Assembly: GCF_030272615.1 (NCBI RefSeq)
Contig: NC_081410.1
Location: forward strand, 566,451,152 to 566,515,151
DNA: 64,000 bases
Source of the DNA: Cryptomeria japonica
Taxonomy: Eukaryota > Streptophyta > Pinopsida > Cupressales > Cupressaceae
Direction of reading: 5' to 3'
The position numbers were made by a program, and so were the translations under genes. The notes below the pieces were generated by a model that saw only the letters and a program-made list of their open reading frames with translations, had not been told where the DNA came from and did no database searches. Below, piece after piece: positions 11,461 to 21,671 of this stretch (positions are counted from its first letter, which is position 1; each line of letters begins with the position of its first letter).

Positions 11461-12217
11461 TATTATAAACTAGCAAAACAAAAGAAATTCAAAATATGCA
11501 TTGAAGTTCTTGTAATATAAAATTTAAGGTTATCTTTCTAGTGTTGTTATTCCCAATGAATCGTGTTATTGAATATCACATAAATCTTGTTTTCTCTTTT
11601 GTAGTTCTATAACTTTTGTGCAGTGTAAATAATGTGTGGTTGTCACACAAATATCTTGGATGCTATAATTTGCATGCATTAACAGTCTATATATGGAGTA
11701 ATTTTCATTTAGATTTATTAGAGAGTTGTTCTAAATGGTAAAATGAGCACTATTCCTTTAGCTTTAAAGCTGCATCTAGTTTAGGTTAATTTTGTTTCTC
11801 TTAAGTTATCTTAATTTCAATTAAGTTCTTTTAAGGAAATGATTGGGACATGCCCTTGAATGGGGTAAGGTGGTTTTTATATGCTAATTTAATGTTTCAA
11901 GGTTGGGCAATTATATATAATAGATTACTTTACCATGTTTCGATAGCTATGATTATGTGTTAATTTAATCTTTTATAGACATGACTCCAAAGTTGTTAAT
12001 ATTGATTATTAATATTCACAACTAATAAAATGTATTGTATAGATTTAAAAAATAATAAATCATGAGATTTGTATTGGCCTACCAATAAAATATGATCTCA
12101 TCATAACTATTTATTTATGAAAATTGCAAAGAGAAGTGATGCCTCCTCCAGCATGTCCTCCAAATTTGAAGGAGAAGAATGAGTAGACAATCTAAAAAGT
12201 CCTAAAATGAAACCATC
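11461..12217. other. AT-rich noncoding start of block 1
   Basis: No gene is seen. The same sequence opens block 2 at 40227-40983. It lies downstream, on the minus strand, of the copia gag-protease relic and may be eroded sequence of that element. Confidence 0.5.
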
Positions 12218-13090
12218 CTAGAACCACAAATTTGAAAAAACAAATATTTTCAATTGTTTCGAAGTTTTGGAATCTATGTGAACTATCAACTTTGATGTAG
12301 CGGGAGATAGGAGAATCATGAGTAGATCCACAAACCCATTAAGAGGAACTAAATTACTCCTCACACCAGATGAAGGAGTCAAGGGAACATATGGATTGTT
12401 GTCATCATCAATGGAGTGATCAAAGGTAAACACCTTGGACTGATGATTAGCCCTACCAACTACAAAATCCTTTAATGTGGGATGACCAATGAACACTAAA
12501 TGTTGAGTGAACTAAATTGTGTAGCTTTATTGTGTAATCTGATATACTGATAGAACATTATGAACGATGTTAGGAATTCAATGAACATTAACTATTGAAC
12601 CTGTACCTAAGCCATTATTACCAACAATAGCAACATGAACAAGCTAATTGTTTGCAATCACGAGTCTATCTTGAAGTGGTTCTCCAAGAAAACATGGAAT
12701 CATAGAATCAACTTGATAGGTGAAGCGAATTAAAGCTCCGAATCAATAATCCATCCAACATACCTAGGTGCATGAGTGGTGATTCACCAAGGCATCATCC
12801 TTTCCATTATAATGAGGGGAAGTATCCTCATTTTTGGCAAATTAAGAATAAAATGAACTAGAAGAAGGAATAGAAACATGATTCTCCTTGATTAATTTAT
12901 TTGACTCATGAATTTACACCTTCATGTAACAATTGTATTCAGCATGCCCCTCTTTCTTACAAAAGCCACATGTGGGTCTTTCCTTCTTATAGCAATTTTG
13001 TTCACTTTGCACGAGTTTCTTACAAAAGGTACATGTGGATAACAATAGCTTTAGGAGAGCCATGGGCTAGATGAAGTGGTTCAAGATTTG
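12218..13090 (-). pseudogene. Copia gag-protease relic (block 1)
   Basis: On the minus strand a zinc knuckle CGFCKKEGHAEYNC is encoded at 12929-12970, preceded by a second degenerate knuckle beginning CTFCKK. Downstream the motif GWIIDS near 12740-12760 corresponds to the protease active site, with a one-base deletion after it. The fragment IGHPTLKDFVVGRANHQ follows at 12440-12496. This is nucleocapsid plus protease of a copia element unrelated in sequence to the full-length element at 3675-11223. Stops and shifts are frequent, and no integrase or RT is seen after it. Confidence 0.78.
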
Positions 13091-13447
13091 CCCCTTTTTG
13101 TTATTTGAGCTTCTCAGTTCCATGCACTCTTTCGTACACACAAAAACTTACTCCACATGACCAATATAAATGTCTTCTATTTGCACAATCCACTAACGAA
13201 AAATTGGTAGGTTAACGAAAATGAAAAGCAATTCTAAATTGTGTATAATGCACTCCAAGTTCCCTGGAATGAATCTACACAAAAATAGAACGCAAACTAC
13301 TTTGAAATGGATGTTTGAATGTATAGTAGCAACTCTTTTTGGAAAAACTTTGGTTGAATTAGTTGCATTACAATTGAAGGAGACGTGAGTTCCAGATAAA
13401 TGCCGCTTACGTTATCTATATTCGTCAACGACTAATGATAATTAATG

Positions 13448-13592
13448 TTTAGACAAAACTATACAAAATGACTATAAATGTTTGACTCGAGTAACTATCC
13501 GATCTTGAAAAGTAGTGTGGACAAAGCTCGTAGTATGAACAGTCTTATACAAAATGTTTTAAATGATATTAATAAGAAGAAGAATCTCCAGC
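13448..13592 (-). mobile_element. MITE remnant (block 1)
   Basis: One terminal repeat, from AGACAAAACTATACAAAATG to TTTGACTC, and the adjoining interior resemble the MITE at 56526-56744 and the partial copy at 56092-56224 in inverted orientation. The second terminal repeat is missing. It abuts the PME-like promoter fragment. Confidence 0.68.
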
Positions 13593-13599
13593 AAATGTC

Positions 13600-13801
13600 T
13601 CATGCAAAATTACAATCGCTGTGAAAATTCAACGTTGAATGCTATTGTCTTCCTCTTTGAAATTTTAAGCGGCATAGGAATGTGACATCCTCCTAGATAT
13701 TGAGTTTGACAACAGGAGAGTTGAGGTTGAAGATAAAACAGAAAAGAAAATCTAGATGAAGTGACAGTAACCAATCAAGAGTTTTAAGGGAATAAGAAAG
13801 C
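13600..13801 (+). promoter_or_regulatory. Relic PME promoter fragment (block 1)
   Basis: This segment aligns with the upstream regions of PME-B (37730-37890, reversed) and PME-C (60620-60740). Shared landmarks in order are CAACGTTGAATGCT, AATTTTAAGCGGCA, GAGTTTGACAA, a GATTGAAG-like run, AGAAAAGAAAATCTA and GGGAATAAGAAAG. After that, where the TATA box and gene should follow, the sequence is unrelated. I infer that it is the remnant of a lost PME copy. Confidence 0.66.
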
Positions 13802-13884
13802 GCGTGAGTTATCTTGTCGAAAGGTTTAACAAAGATCGATTAACTAATTCTCGACAGATCGGTAATTTCCCTTGGAACTCTTGT

Positions 13885-14775
13885 ATTACTTATTACTCAA
13901 CTTTCGATGGGTTACCCTATTATCTCTTTGGGTGCGACCCCAACTCGAAAACCATTCTTCCTTATGACACTACACAACATCCAAAGAACCCCAAGACAAA
14001 ACACAAAATCCAACTAACATAAGGAGTTCAAAAAACAAAACTAAAGGACAATATGATTGAACAAACCTTCTACCATGGTTAAACCAATTGGAGGTGTGAA
14101 ATGAAAAACTAGTCTATCCAGAAAACAAGACCAAAACCACAATAAAGCATGTACGACCACAACCAAAACTTAACCAAATCAACTTGCATAATAAATTGAT
14201 ATTCAACAACATGCCATCATGACACAAGAATGACTTTACCAAATCAACACCAAAGATTCACCAATCAAAGTAAACACTCAAACGAATCTACTTGCACTCT
14301 AAATCATCCATGTTAAGGAATCATAACAATCACTCAAAATATACTTAAAATCTAATGTCAACTAATTGCATCTATTTCAATAACTGACTCTTTCATGATG
14401 ATAAAATCCACATTAAGGAGTAACACATCAAAAGGGTCCAAGTAAACATACACCCCAAATAACTTTCCTCAATACTTGATTTTAAACCACACACCTTAAA
14501 GGAATAACAACAACTCATAGCCTAATTAAACAATCATTTATAAACAAATATATAATCATTTCAATTTAAGCCAATTTGTCTATAATAAATACCATTTGAA
14601 TTCGAATTTCAAATTACTGACAATAACATTTAAAATACTTTTGAAAACTAAGTTCAATATTTAAATCAAAATAATCTTTTCCAAATTAAAATCATTTCGA
14701 CTAAAAAAAATTGATGGTTATTCCTATAGCCATTGTTTTCACAAAATCAATTACTATTATGTCCAATCAAATTTA
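13885..14775 (+). repeat. 0.87-kb repeat module, copy 1
   Basis: It begins ACTCAACTTTCGATGGGTTA and ends near CAATCAAATTTAATATTC. It recurs in the same orientation at 28455-29310, 42655-43550 and 50295-51190, so each block carries it twice. It has no coding signal and may be LTR-derived, but TG...CA ends were not found. Confidence 0.85.
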
Positions 14776-16461
14776 ATATTCTCTTCATATAGCTAATTTA
14801 AAATACATAGTATAAATATATATTTATATATTTAATACTACACTGATATTTCTTTTAAAAACCGAATTTCCTCTATCACCATTTTCCAAATAAAAATTAG
14901 AAATTAGAAATATATATTTAAATTGAATTAAAAACAATATAAAATATTATGCATTGCACAGGAAATAACATTTACTGTGATTTTGTTTTCACTGAGTTTT
15001 TTTTTCTTTACACAAAAAAACTCATGGCAACAATGCATTTCGAGCACATGTATTTAACTACTCAATTGGCCCTAATGCTAGGAGAACGGATCCGATTCAA
15101 TCCACAAATGAAAATTTCATATATAATATCATTAATCCACATAATAATTTCACATTTAAAACATCAGATTCACATTTTTCAAAAAGTCTAAGGAGACCAA
15201 TAACCAAGTTTTGGAGGCTATCCACCATTGATGGACCTCCAAAAACTCAAAAAATTAAAACTTGCCAAATAAAAAATTCCTTAAACCCCATTGGTTGATG
15301 GGTGAACAACATCACACTTTTAAAATAAAATTCACTTTCTGGGCATACATAAAAATTTGGGCAACAATTCCCAAAAGCAATTCTCATTTTAAAAATTGAA
15401 ACATACAAATTCATATCTAAACTAAAATCCAATTTTCAAGTTGGAGAAAGGTTCTAAATCCATTTGCTATCCATTTGCAACAATAATTACACAATTTCAT
15501 AAAGAATCAATGGATAAAATCAAATAAAATTCACCTTCAAGTTGAAGAATTTCAAAATGAAACATAGAGACAAAGACTCTGAAAGAACTCACAAAAATTG
15601 GGTAGCAACAAGAGTTTTGTTGCTTAAATCCAACAAGCTCCTATCCACAAAATCTCTCCAAGCAAATCCTTCCCAATAAAAAATTCAAAAATCCATTGTA
15701 GGGTTGGAAATCTCCAAAATTTGGAAAATAATATTAATTGTTCAAAAATGCATAAAACATTTTTTATTCCACCATGTGGTAATAAACCAATACTCTAATT
15801 TTCTAGCTTAATAGAATTTGATTTATCAAATTATAAAAACAATGTTCTATTTTTTTTAAACAATTACTCAACCCAAATATAATAAAACTTTCACTAATAA
15901 TTCAACATTCACTCTAACTTAGACAATTAAAAAATATTTGATTAATTAATTAACCACAAAAATGATTCTAATATAATTTATTCTTAATTTCCTTTAATCG
16001 ACACAACACATATTAAATTTTCATTAACTACTCAAGAAGAGAATAATTAAACACACAAAACACATAACACTCAACACTCAACTGAATCCAAAATAAAACA
16101 TGACACACATACCAACATTGGATAAGTGGCCTACTTGGCAAACCGACAAGGCAAACAAAATATTGATGACGCTCACAATTGAGCATGGCTAGGGTTAACA
16201 TTAGGACCTTAGAACTACCTCCTCTGCTTCCATTAAGTTAATTAAGTACGCTCAGACCTATGGAACCAGGTGGAGACAATTCCTCATACCTACACGGTAC
16301 TTGTACCTATAATTTCTCGCATCACCAAACCACGCATACATATATTCACAAACACAATAAACACACTGGTGAAGGAGAATCGCGACGTTCCCTGTCTCAC
16401 TGAAGTGAGTCAAGGAAAATCATCTCCTCGCGCCCCATACACTTTCACACAACATGACAAC
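14776..16461. other. AT-rich noncoding DNA in block 1
   Basis: No gene is seen. The sequence is shared with block 2 (43551-45194). It ends at the left boundary of the gypsy element. Open frames of 60-80 codons are not supported by any motif. Confidence 0.6.
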
Positions 16462-17249
16462 TGTATATGGTGAAAATGGATAACAACAATATTGAAAAAC
16501 TCAATAGATTCAACCACCAAACCCTAGCCTAACAACAACAAAGATCCACCATAACATATGAAGATTACCTAAGACAATGCAAATCAAATGAAATCACAAA
16601 GATTATACCATCACATGTCCAATAGGGTTTGAATCTTCATTCTTCCTATCTCCATTGATCTTGCTTGATATATTTGCTCTCGGATTTTATATGTGCACAA
16701 GAGCTCAACAAAGAACAGAAAATGTGGTTGCAAGTAGGATCGCATGTAAAAGTGCAAAGGTGTAGTGTAGTCGAGTAATCAAGTAGTTAGTCAGTTAAGG
16801 TTGATAATGAAGGAAGCATCTCCTTATATAGAAGACATTATATGCAATGGAGGGATAAGATTGAGAGGTGTACAAGATAAATGGTCGGTTATGATTAGAG
16901 GGTAGGTAAAGAAAATAAGAAAATAATGAGAGGGGTAGGTAGTGTAGACAATAATGAATGACATGTGTCATGGGTAGAAAAGGCTAATGAATTAATTAAA
17001 TAAATAAAGATTTAATTAATTAATAGAGGAAGTGGGATCAATTAAATAAATAAGATATTTATTTAATTTAGGAAAAGGGTAATTTAAATAAATAAATGTA
17101 TTTATTTAAATGAGAAATAAGGCTAGAAGAGGATAAATGAATTAATTAAATAAATAAAGATTTATTTAATTAGTAGAAGAATTAGGCTAAAGTAATTAAA
17201 TAAATAAAAATATTTATTTAATTAGACATGACAATTTTAGGTGTCTACA
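16462..17249 (-). repeat. Gypsy 3' LTR
   Basis: On the minus strand it runs from TGTAGACACCTAAAATTG to CCATATACA, 788 bp with TG...CA ends. A TATATAAGG promoter-like motif lies near 16822-16831, about 420 bases into the LTR. The start region is rich in AATTAATTAAATAAATA units of about 50-60 bp. Its lower end abuts the target sequence ACATGACAAC. Confidence 0.84.
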
Positions 17250-17264
17250 TTTTGCCCCTCTTTG
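17250..17264 (-). promoter_or_regulatory. Gypsy polypurine tract
   Basis: The minus strand reads AAAGAGGGGCAAAA immediately before the LTR start TGTAGACACC. This is the expected plus-strand primer of the element. Confidence 0.82.
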
Positions 17265-17479
17265 AGACAATGCAGCTTGTTGCGTTGTTTCAAAGAAGGT
17301 AATATGAACTGATACAAAGTTGCCCCAAGATGGGAATGATATGCCCCCTTGAGAGATTGGATGAAAATGTCTAGAAAGATCGCATACAATCTCTCAATAA
17401 GAAAGAAAGGCTAGAATGGACTAACCAGATAGGATAGAGTGACAGAGTCACGGGATAAAGAAGACTGACTCGAGAAATG

Positions 17480-17604
17480 AGGGCTAGGGCTAGGGCTAGG
17501 GCAGTCTATAAAATAGACCACGAGGGGAATACATCCTCATTGTCATCCACACATCCAAGAGATCAGAGAGCAGAGAGAGAATAGAGCAGTAGCAATCAGC
17601 AGTG
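17480..17604 (+). promoter_or_regulatory. Putative promoter and leader of the antisense mobile-domain gene
   Basis: Four GGGCTA repeats near 17483-17503 are followed by a TATA-like CTATAAAATA near 17511 and a purine-rich leader (AGAGAGCAGAGAG). The proposed start codon is at 17605. This is inferred from position and composition only. Confidence 0.45.
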
Positions 17605-17759
17605 ATGGCATTGGTTCACAAATTTTATCGCATTCGTTGATTTCAGAGGCCAGCCGATGTAGGAGAGCGGGTAAGTACCGCAAAACCTCTTTGTAATTTA
17701 TTGCATTAATTGTTGTCATAAATGCATGCTAGGTAGTGCAATAAATGTGCTTTAGAATA

Positions 17760-17960
17760 ATGTCAAAAACATTTAGGCACGTCTGCATTTGTGCCAGGCA
17801 CGTCTATGCTGGGAAAAGTGTTTGTGCTAGATGTGAGCGCGTTTGTATTGTGCAAGCGCATTTGTATTGTGCAAGCGCATTTGTGAAATGTGGGTACATT
17901 TATGTAGGGTAGGCACATCTATGCAGTGCAGCATGTTTGTGCAGTCTGTAAGCGCGTTTA
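17760..17960. repeat. Degenerate short tandem units in the PMD intron
   Basis: Units of about 20 bases built on GTGCAAGCGCATTTGTATT and GGCACGTCTATGC repeat imperfectly. Confidence 0.6.
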
Positions 17961-18175
17961 TGTCTTCAAGGTCAAATCGACAGTTCTGCGATGAACATAC
18001 GCTATCGATTGGATAAGCTACTGAGAGGATACACTCAAGTAGGTCCTCTAGGGAAAACTAGAATAGTAGATAGGGCTAGGATTGACAATTCTATGATAGA
18101 ACATATGTTGCCAATTAGGAAACTACTCAAGAGGATACACTCAAGCAGAGGCCCTAAGATAGGATAGATTGAGGG

Positions 18176-18395
18176 ACTTTGTGATGAACAGGGAGTACTA
18201 AAAGAAGAACAGCACTTTGTGATGAACACTGAGTGCAAATGTGAGCAGCACTTTGTGATGAACAGGGAGTGCTAAAACGTAGTACTTTGTGATGAATAGC
18301 GAGTACCACTAGGATAAATAGCAACACTTTGTGATGAATAGTGAGTGTCACTAGGATAGATAGCAACACTTTGTGATGAACAGTGAGTGTCACTT
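18176..18395. repeat. Six tandem units of 34-42 bp in the PMD intron
   Basis: The core ACTTTGTGATGAAYAG followed by GAGTG or GAGTAC starts at 18176, 18214, 18250, 18284, 18326 and 18368. On the minus strand this produces an open frame of 198 codons of repeated peptide, which is an artefact. Confidence 0.9.
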
Positions 18396-20298
18396 TTGAC
18401 TGACATGATTGCTTTGCTTGATTGTAGGAGTACTTACCTATGCTGGAGTCACGAGAGAGATTCTCGTCGACACAGAGATTACGACTAGAGCTGACATTTG
18501 AGGACCAAGCTGCTATTGAGGTTGTGGGTCTATGATACATTTTGTATGTGCTTGAGTTTCGAGCAAACATGGGTTTGCTGACTGCACTTTTCATTTTCCG
18601 ATGGGTGAGATGACAGTCACCTTGGAGGATGTTTACAGGATTTTGAGGATACCGATTGATGGGGAGTTGATACCCTATGATCGAGATGGAGATAGGGAGG
18701 CCCCGAGACGAGTGTTCCAGGATCCAGGACTGGAGATGAGGGCTAGACATGTGGCATGGGACACGATGACCATGATAGGATTGGCACTACCAGCAGTGCT
18801 AGGAGGAGTGATTAGTGGGTTCCTGTGTCCAGATAGGGTGACACGATGGTTGGTTGTAGGCTGGGGGAGCACCTTGGAGACACTAGTTACACAGCATACC
18901 AGATATGCTTGGGGACCGTGCGTGTTGGCACACTTATACTATGAGCTACATTAGTTTGTTTATCATGGATTTGTAGGATTGGGCTGTGGAGTTACATTGC
19001 TACAGGTGTGGGCATATGAGCATCTGCCGGTTATCTGACCAATATATTTCAGGGGTAGGGGTCATGGATGCAACTTTGTTCATTTGTACGATATGATTAC
19101 ATCACAACCACGGATTGGCAGGTTCGAGCATTGGTGTTGAGTCCTGGATGAGATCGACACTATGATATGGAGGCCGTACCATGAGTGCGAGCAGTGGGAG
19201 GATGACGTAGTGGATCTACCCTATACTTTTCAGAGCAGATATCTAATTGGGCACACGCCCTATGTATTGGAGAGACAGTTGGTTGATAGGGTATGCAGGC
19301 AATTTGGCAGGATCCAGCGGATGCCACGAAGTTCCGGTATGTATGCACGGATAGTGCGAGACTAGGCACACTTAGGGGGAATGTTGTCGTATGATTAGGC
19401 CGTGATGCAGCTGGTGGAGGTGGTGCCCATGCCATAGGATATGTGGCCAGAGATTGAGGATGTAGGTATGGATGTAGAGTACACTGCATATTGGGTTGAG
19501 TATCCCTTTCCACGACTGACAAACCCAAGGGAGTCGATAGATGGAGATGGTGGTGGGGATGGGGATGATGATGGAGATGGTGGGGGGAGAGGCTAATGGA
19601 GGAGGCAGGGTGCTATTGGAGAGAGGAGAGTGGTTCCACGGAGAGAGGGTGGAGAGGAGAGACAGGCTCGGGTGGTGAGGGGTCGCAGTGGATTGCCACT
19701 ACAGGTGCCAGCAGCATAGGGTCCTAGACAGGTGCAGGGACAGGGACAGAGACAGGTACAGGCAGAGGTACAGGTACCAGTACAGGGGGAGCCATAGGCA
19801 GAGGCATAGGGGACTGAGGAGAAGGATGAGCTGTTTGAATTGAGGGAGATCTGCTAGGGACGGGAAGATGAGATCCAGGAGCTGGAGAGGGAGACATCTA
19901 GGCTCAGGAGATAGCTGAGGGATACAGAGCAAGAGTGGGATCAGGCTATCCAGCACTATACTGAGGCTGAGACAGCACTGAGGGTTGGGAGAGAGGCGAC
20001 AGAGGACACAGGGGCTGGATACGCCTATGTTCTATGGGAAAGGGAGGAGATAGGTTATTGGTGAGACCTATACTAGAGGGTAGTGCCACTAGAGCAGCGG
20101 GCAAGGAGCTTCCGTAGACCATCACGGACAACGACGGCCATAGTAGGGAGTCAGAGGAGACAGGCGTCCAGTGGTGGGACTATGGGTCCACCACCACCAC
20201 CAGATAGAGGAGGCAGGAGAGATGATCCTAGGGTGGGTCCTTCTAGGGCTCAGACTCTGTCGAGGCTAGGCGGCTCCGAGGGAGGGAGTTCATCATAG

Positions 20299-21671
20299 CC
20301 TTAGAGAGCTCCCTATGTATCAGTTTTGTACCATTTTTGTATGATGATGTAGACACCTTCGGGTGATTGTAGCCATATGTATTTTGACATCATTGTATCA
20401 TGACACTTTTGATTATATATATGAGATGATTCATCTTTGTGGTGGCTATATGTATGTGTACCTATGTGATGCTTATGTTTCTATGATGCTTATGATATGG
20501 ATGAAAATATGTACATAATGAAATGCAATATTTTTGTTCTTTTATGTTTTTATATGTTATGTAAATGCAAATGTGAATGTATGAAATGCAAATGAATATG
20601 ATAATGCAAATAATTATTTACATGATGAAAATATAAAATGTGCTAACATGAGTTGTGTGCAGGATGTGATGCAATTGTGATATCTACATGTATGTATGAA
20701 ATGCTTAATATGTGATAATGCAGGTGCAACTACATGAAATGCAAATATTTTTGGCATGTCATTATACTCAGTCGTGTGATAGTAGGCTACACAGACTCAA
20801 GAAGGATGATGGAGGTCAATCAAGAAATGGGGATGGAAGATAGAAGATATGAAAGTGACAGTGCTTCTTGTGTGTTATCATCATTGAGCTTTATTATGGC
20901 AAGTAGGTTATGAAAATCGAGGCAAATGTTTGACCCAGAAAGTTATTGTACCTGTTTGCATGGAGATAAGAGAGTCTCAATCAAGGAATGCCCTAGTTCA
21001 TACTAGACTCATAGTGTCCTCATATCCTTGGACAAGCCAAAGCATTACTAAGAGACAATCTGCAGATAGCAGAATAAAAATAGGTGACGATACCCCATCC
21101 TCGCCTTTCTAGTCAAAGACATCCTAGAGATAGAATCTCTAGTCAGAGACATCCTGGAAAAGCTAAAAGACATGTCACCAAAAAGATAAAATCAAAAGAA
21201 AACCAAGACTCAACACCAACATCCACTGTAGTCCTCAAGTTTTAGTGTCTCTTGTCACTTGTATAAGTCTTATTTGATTGTGGTCACAATGTTTACTTTC
21301 ACAAAAAAGATAGATAGCACTGAACCATAATGTTATCTGAGTCTATTGAAAGATTTGATTTGTTGAAGCCCATTGTTGTTATTGTGTCTCATCTGAAACT
21401 GACTGAATCCATCAAACTGATACTTTATTATAGAGAAAGTGAAACTTTATTGTAGATTGGCGATGCAAGTGTTGCTTTTTTGTGGATTGTGCGCGGATAG
21501 ACTAAAGAAAAATGGAAGAAACTGTACTCCTCAGAACATGTGATGCTCTTAGTTCCACACCCATCACTAGACATAGGATTTTTCTTAGCCACAGATAGGA
21601 GCTGATTTATTATGGACGGAAAGAGGTGAAAAGGAATGTATATTATGAATGGCGAACCAATCTTGGGTAGA
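20299..21671. other. Noncoding spacer of the gypsy element
   Basis: No gene is seen between the PMD stop and the integrase tail. Positions 20540-20760 hold loose repeats of ATGAAATGCAAAT. A repeated word AGTCAAAGACATCC / AGTCAGAGACATCC occurs near 21112 and 21151. Confidence 0.6.

Larger units (their letters stand above)
17605..20298 (+). pseudogene. Plant mobile domain (PMD) gene inside the gypsy element, nonsense-riddled
   Basis: The proposed exon 1 is 17605-17670 (starting MALVHKFYRI) with donor GGTAAGT. The intron is 17671-18427, ending TTGTAG, and exon 2 is 18428-20298. Exon 2 encodes the PMD core: RANMGLLTAL, then FHFPMGEMTVTLEDVYRI near 18589-18642, then AHLYYELH and QVWAYEHLP. After it come an acidic Gly/Asp stretch, Gln-rich repeats, a probable coiled coil near 19820-20000 and a Pro/Gly/Ser tail. 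Apart from one small frame-changing deletion near 18585, the frame from 18586 to 20298 has no indel, yet it contains 14 internal stops, ten of them TAG. PMD proteins are linked to transposons and, in MAIN/MAIL proteins, to silencing. Here it is a dead passenger gene antisense to pol. Confidence 0.8.

Noticed and set aside
13885-14775. 0.87-kb modules called as LTRs of one element
   Set aside because: The four copies are clear, but TG...CA ends, a primer site at the expected place and a target duplication were not found.
17480-17505. GGGCTA repeats as interstitial telomere
   Set aside because: Only four units are present and the sequence differs from the plant TTTAGGG repeat.
18176-18395. Spaced repeats resembling a CRISPR array
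   Set aside because: This is a plant retroelement intron; the repeats are degenerate and the spacers are not unique.
18154-18750. Minus-strand open frame of 198 codons with repeated VHHKVL peptides
   Set aside because: It is the complement of the 34-42 bp tandem repeats and of the PMD exon.
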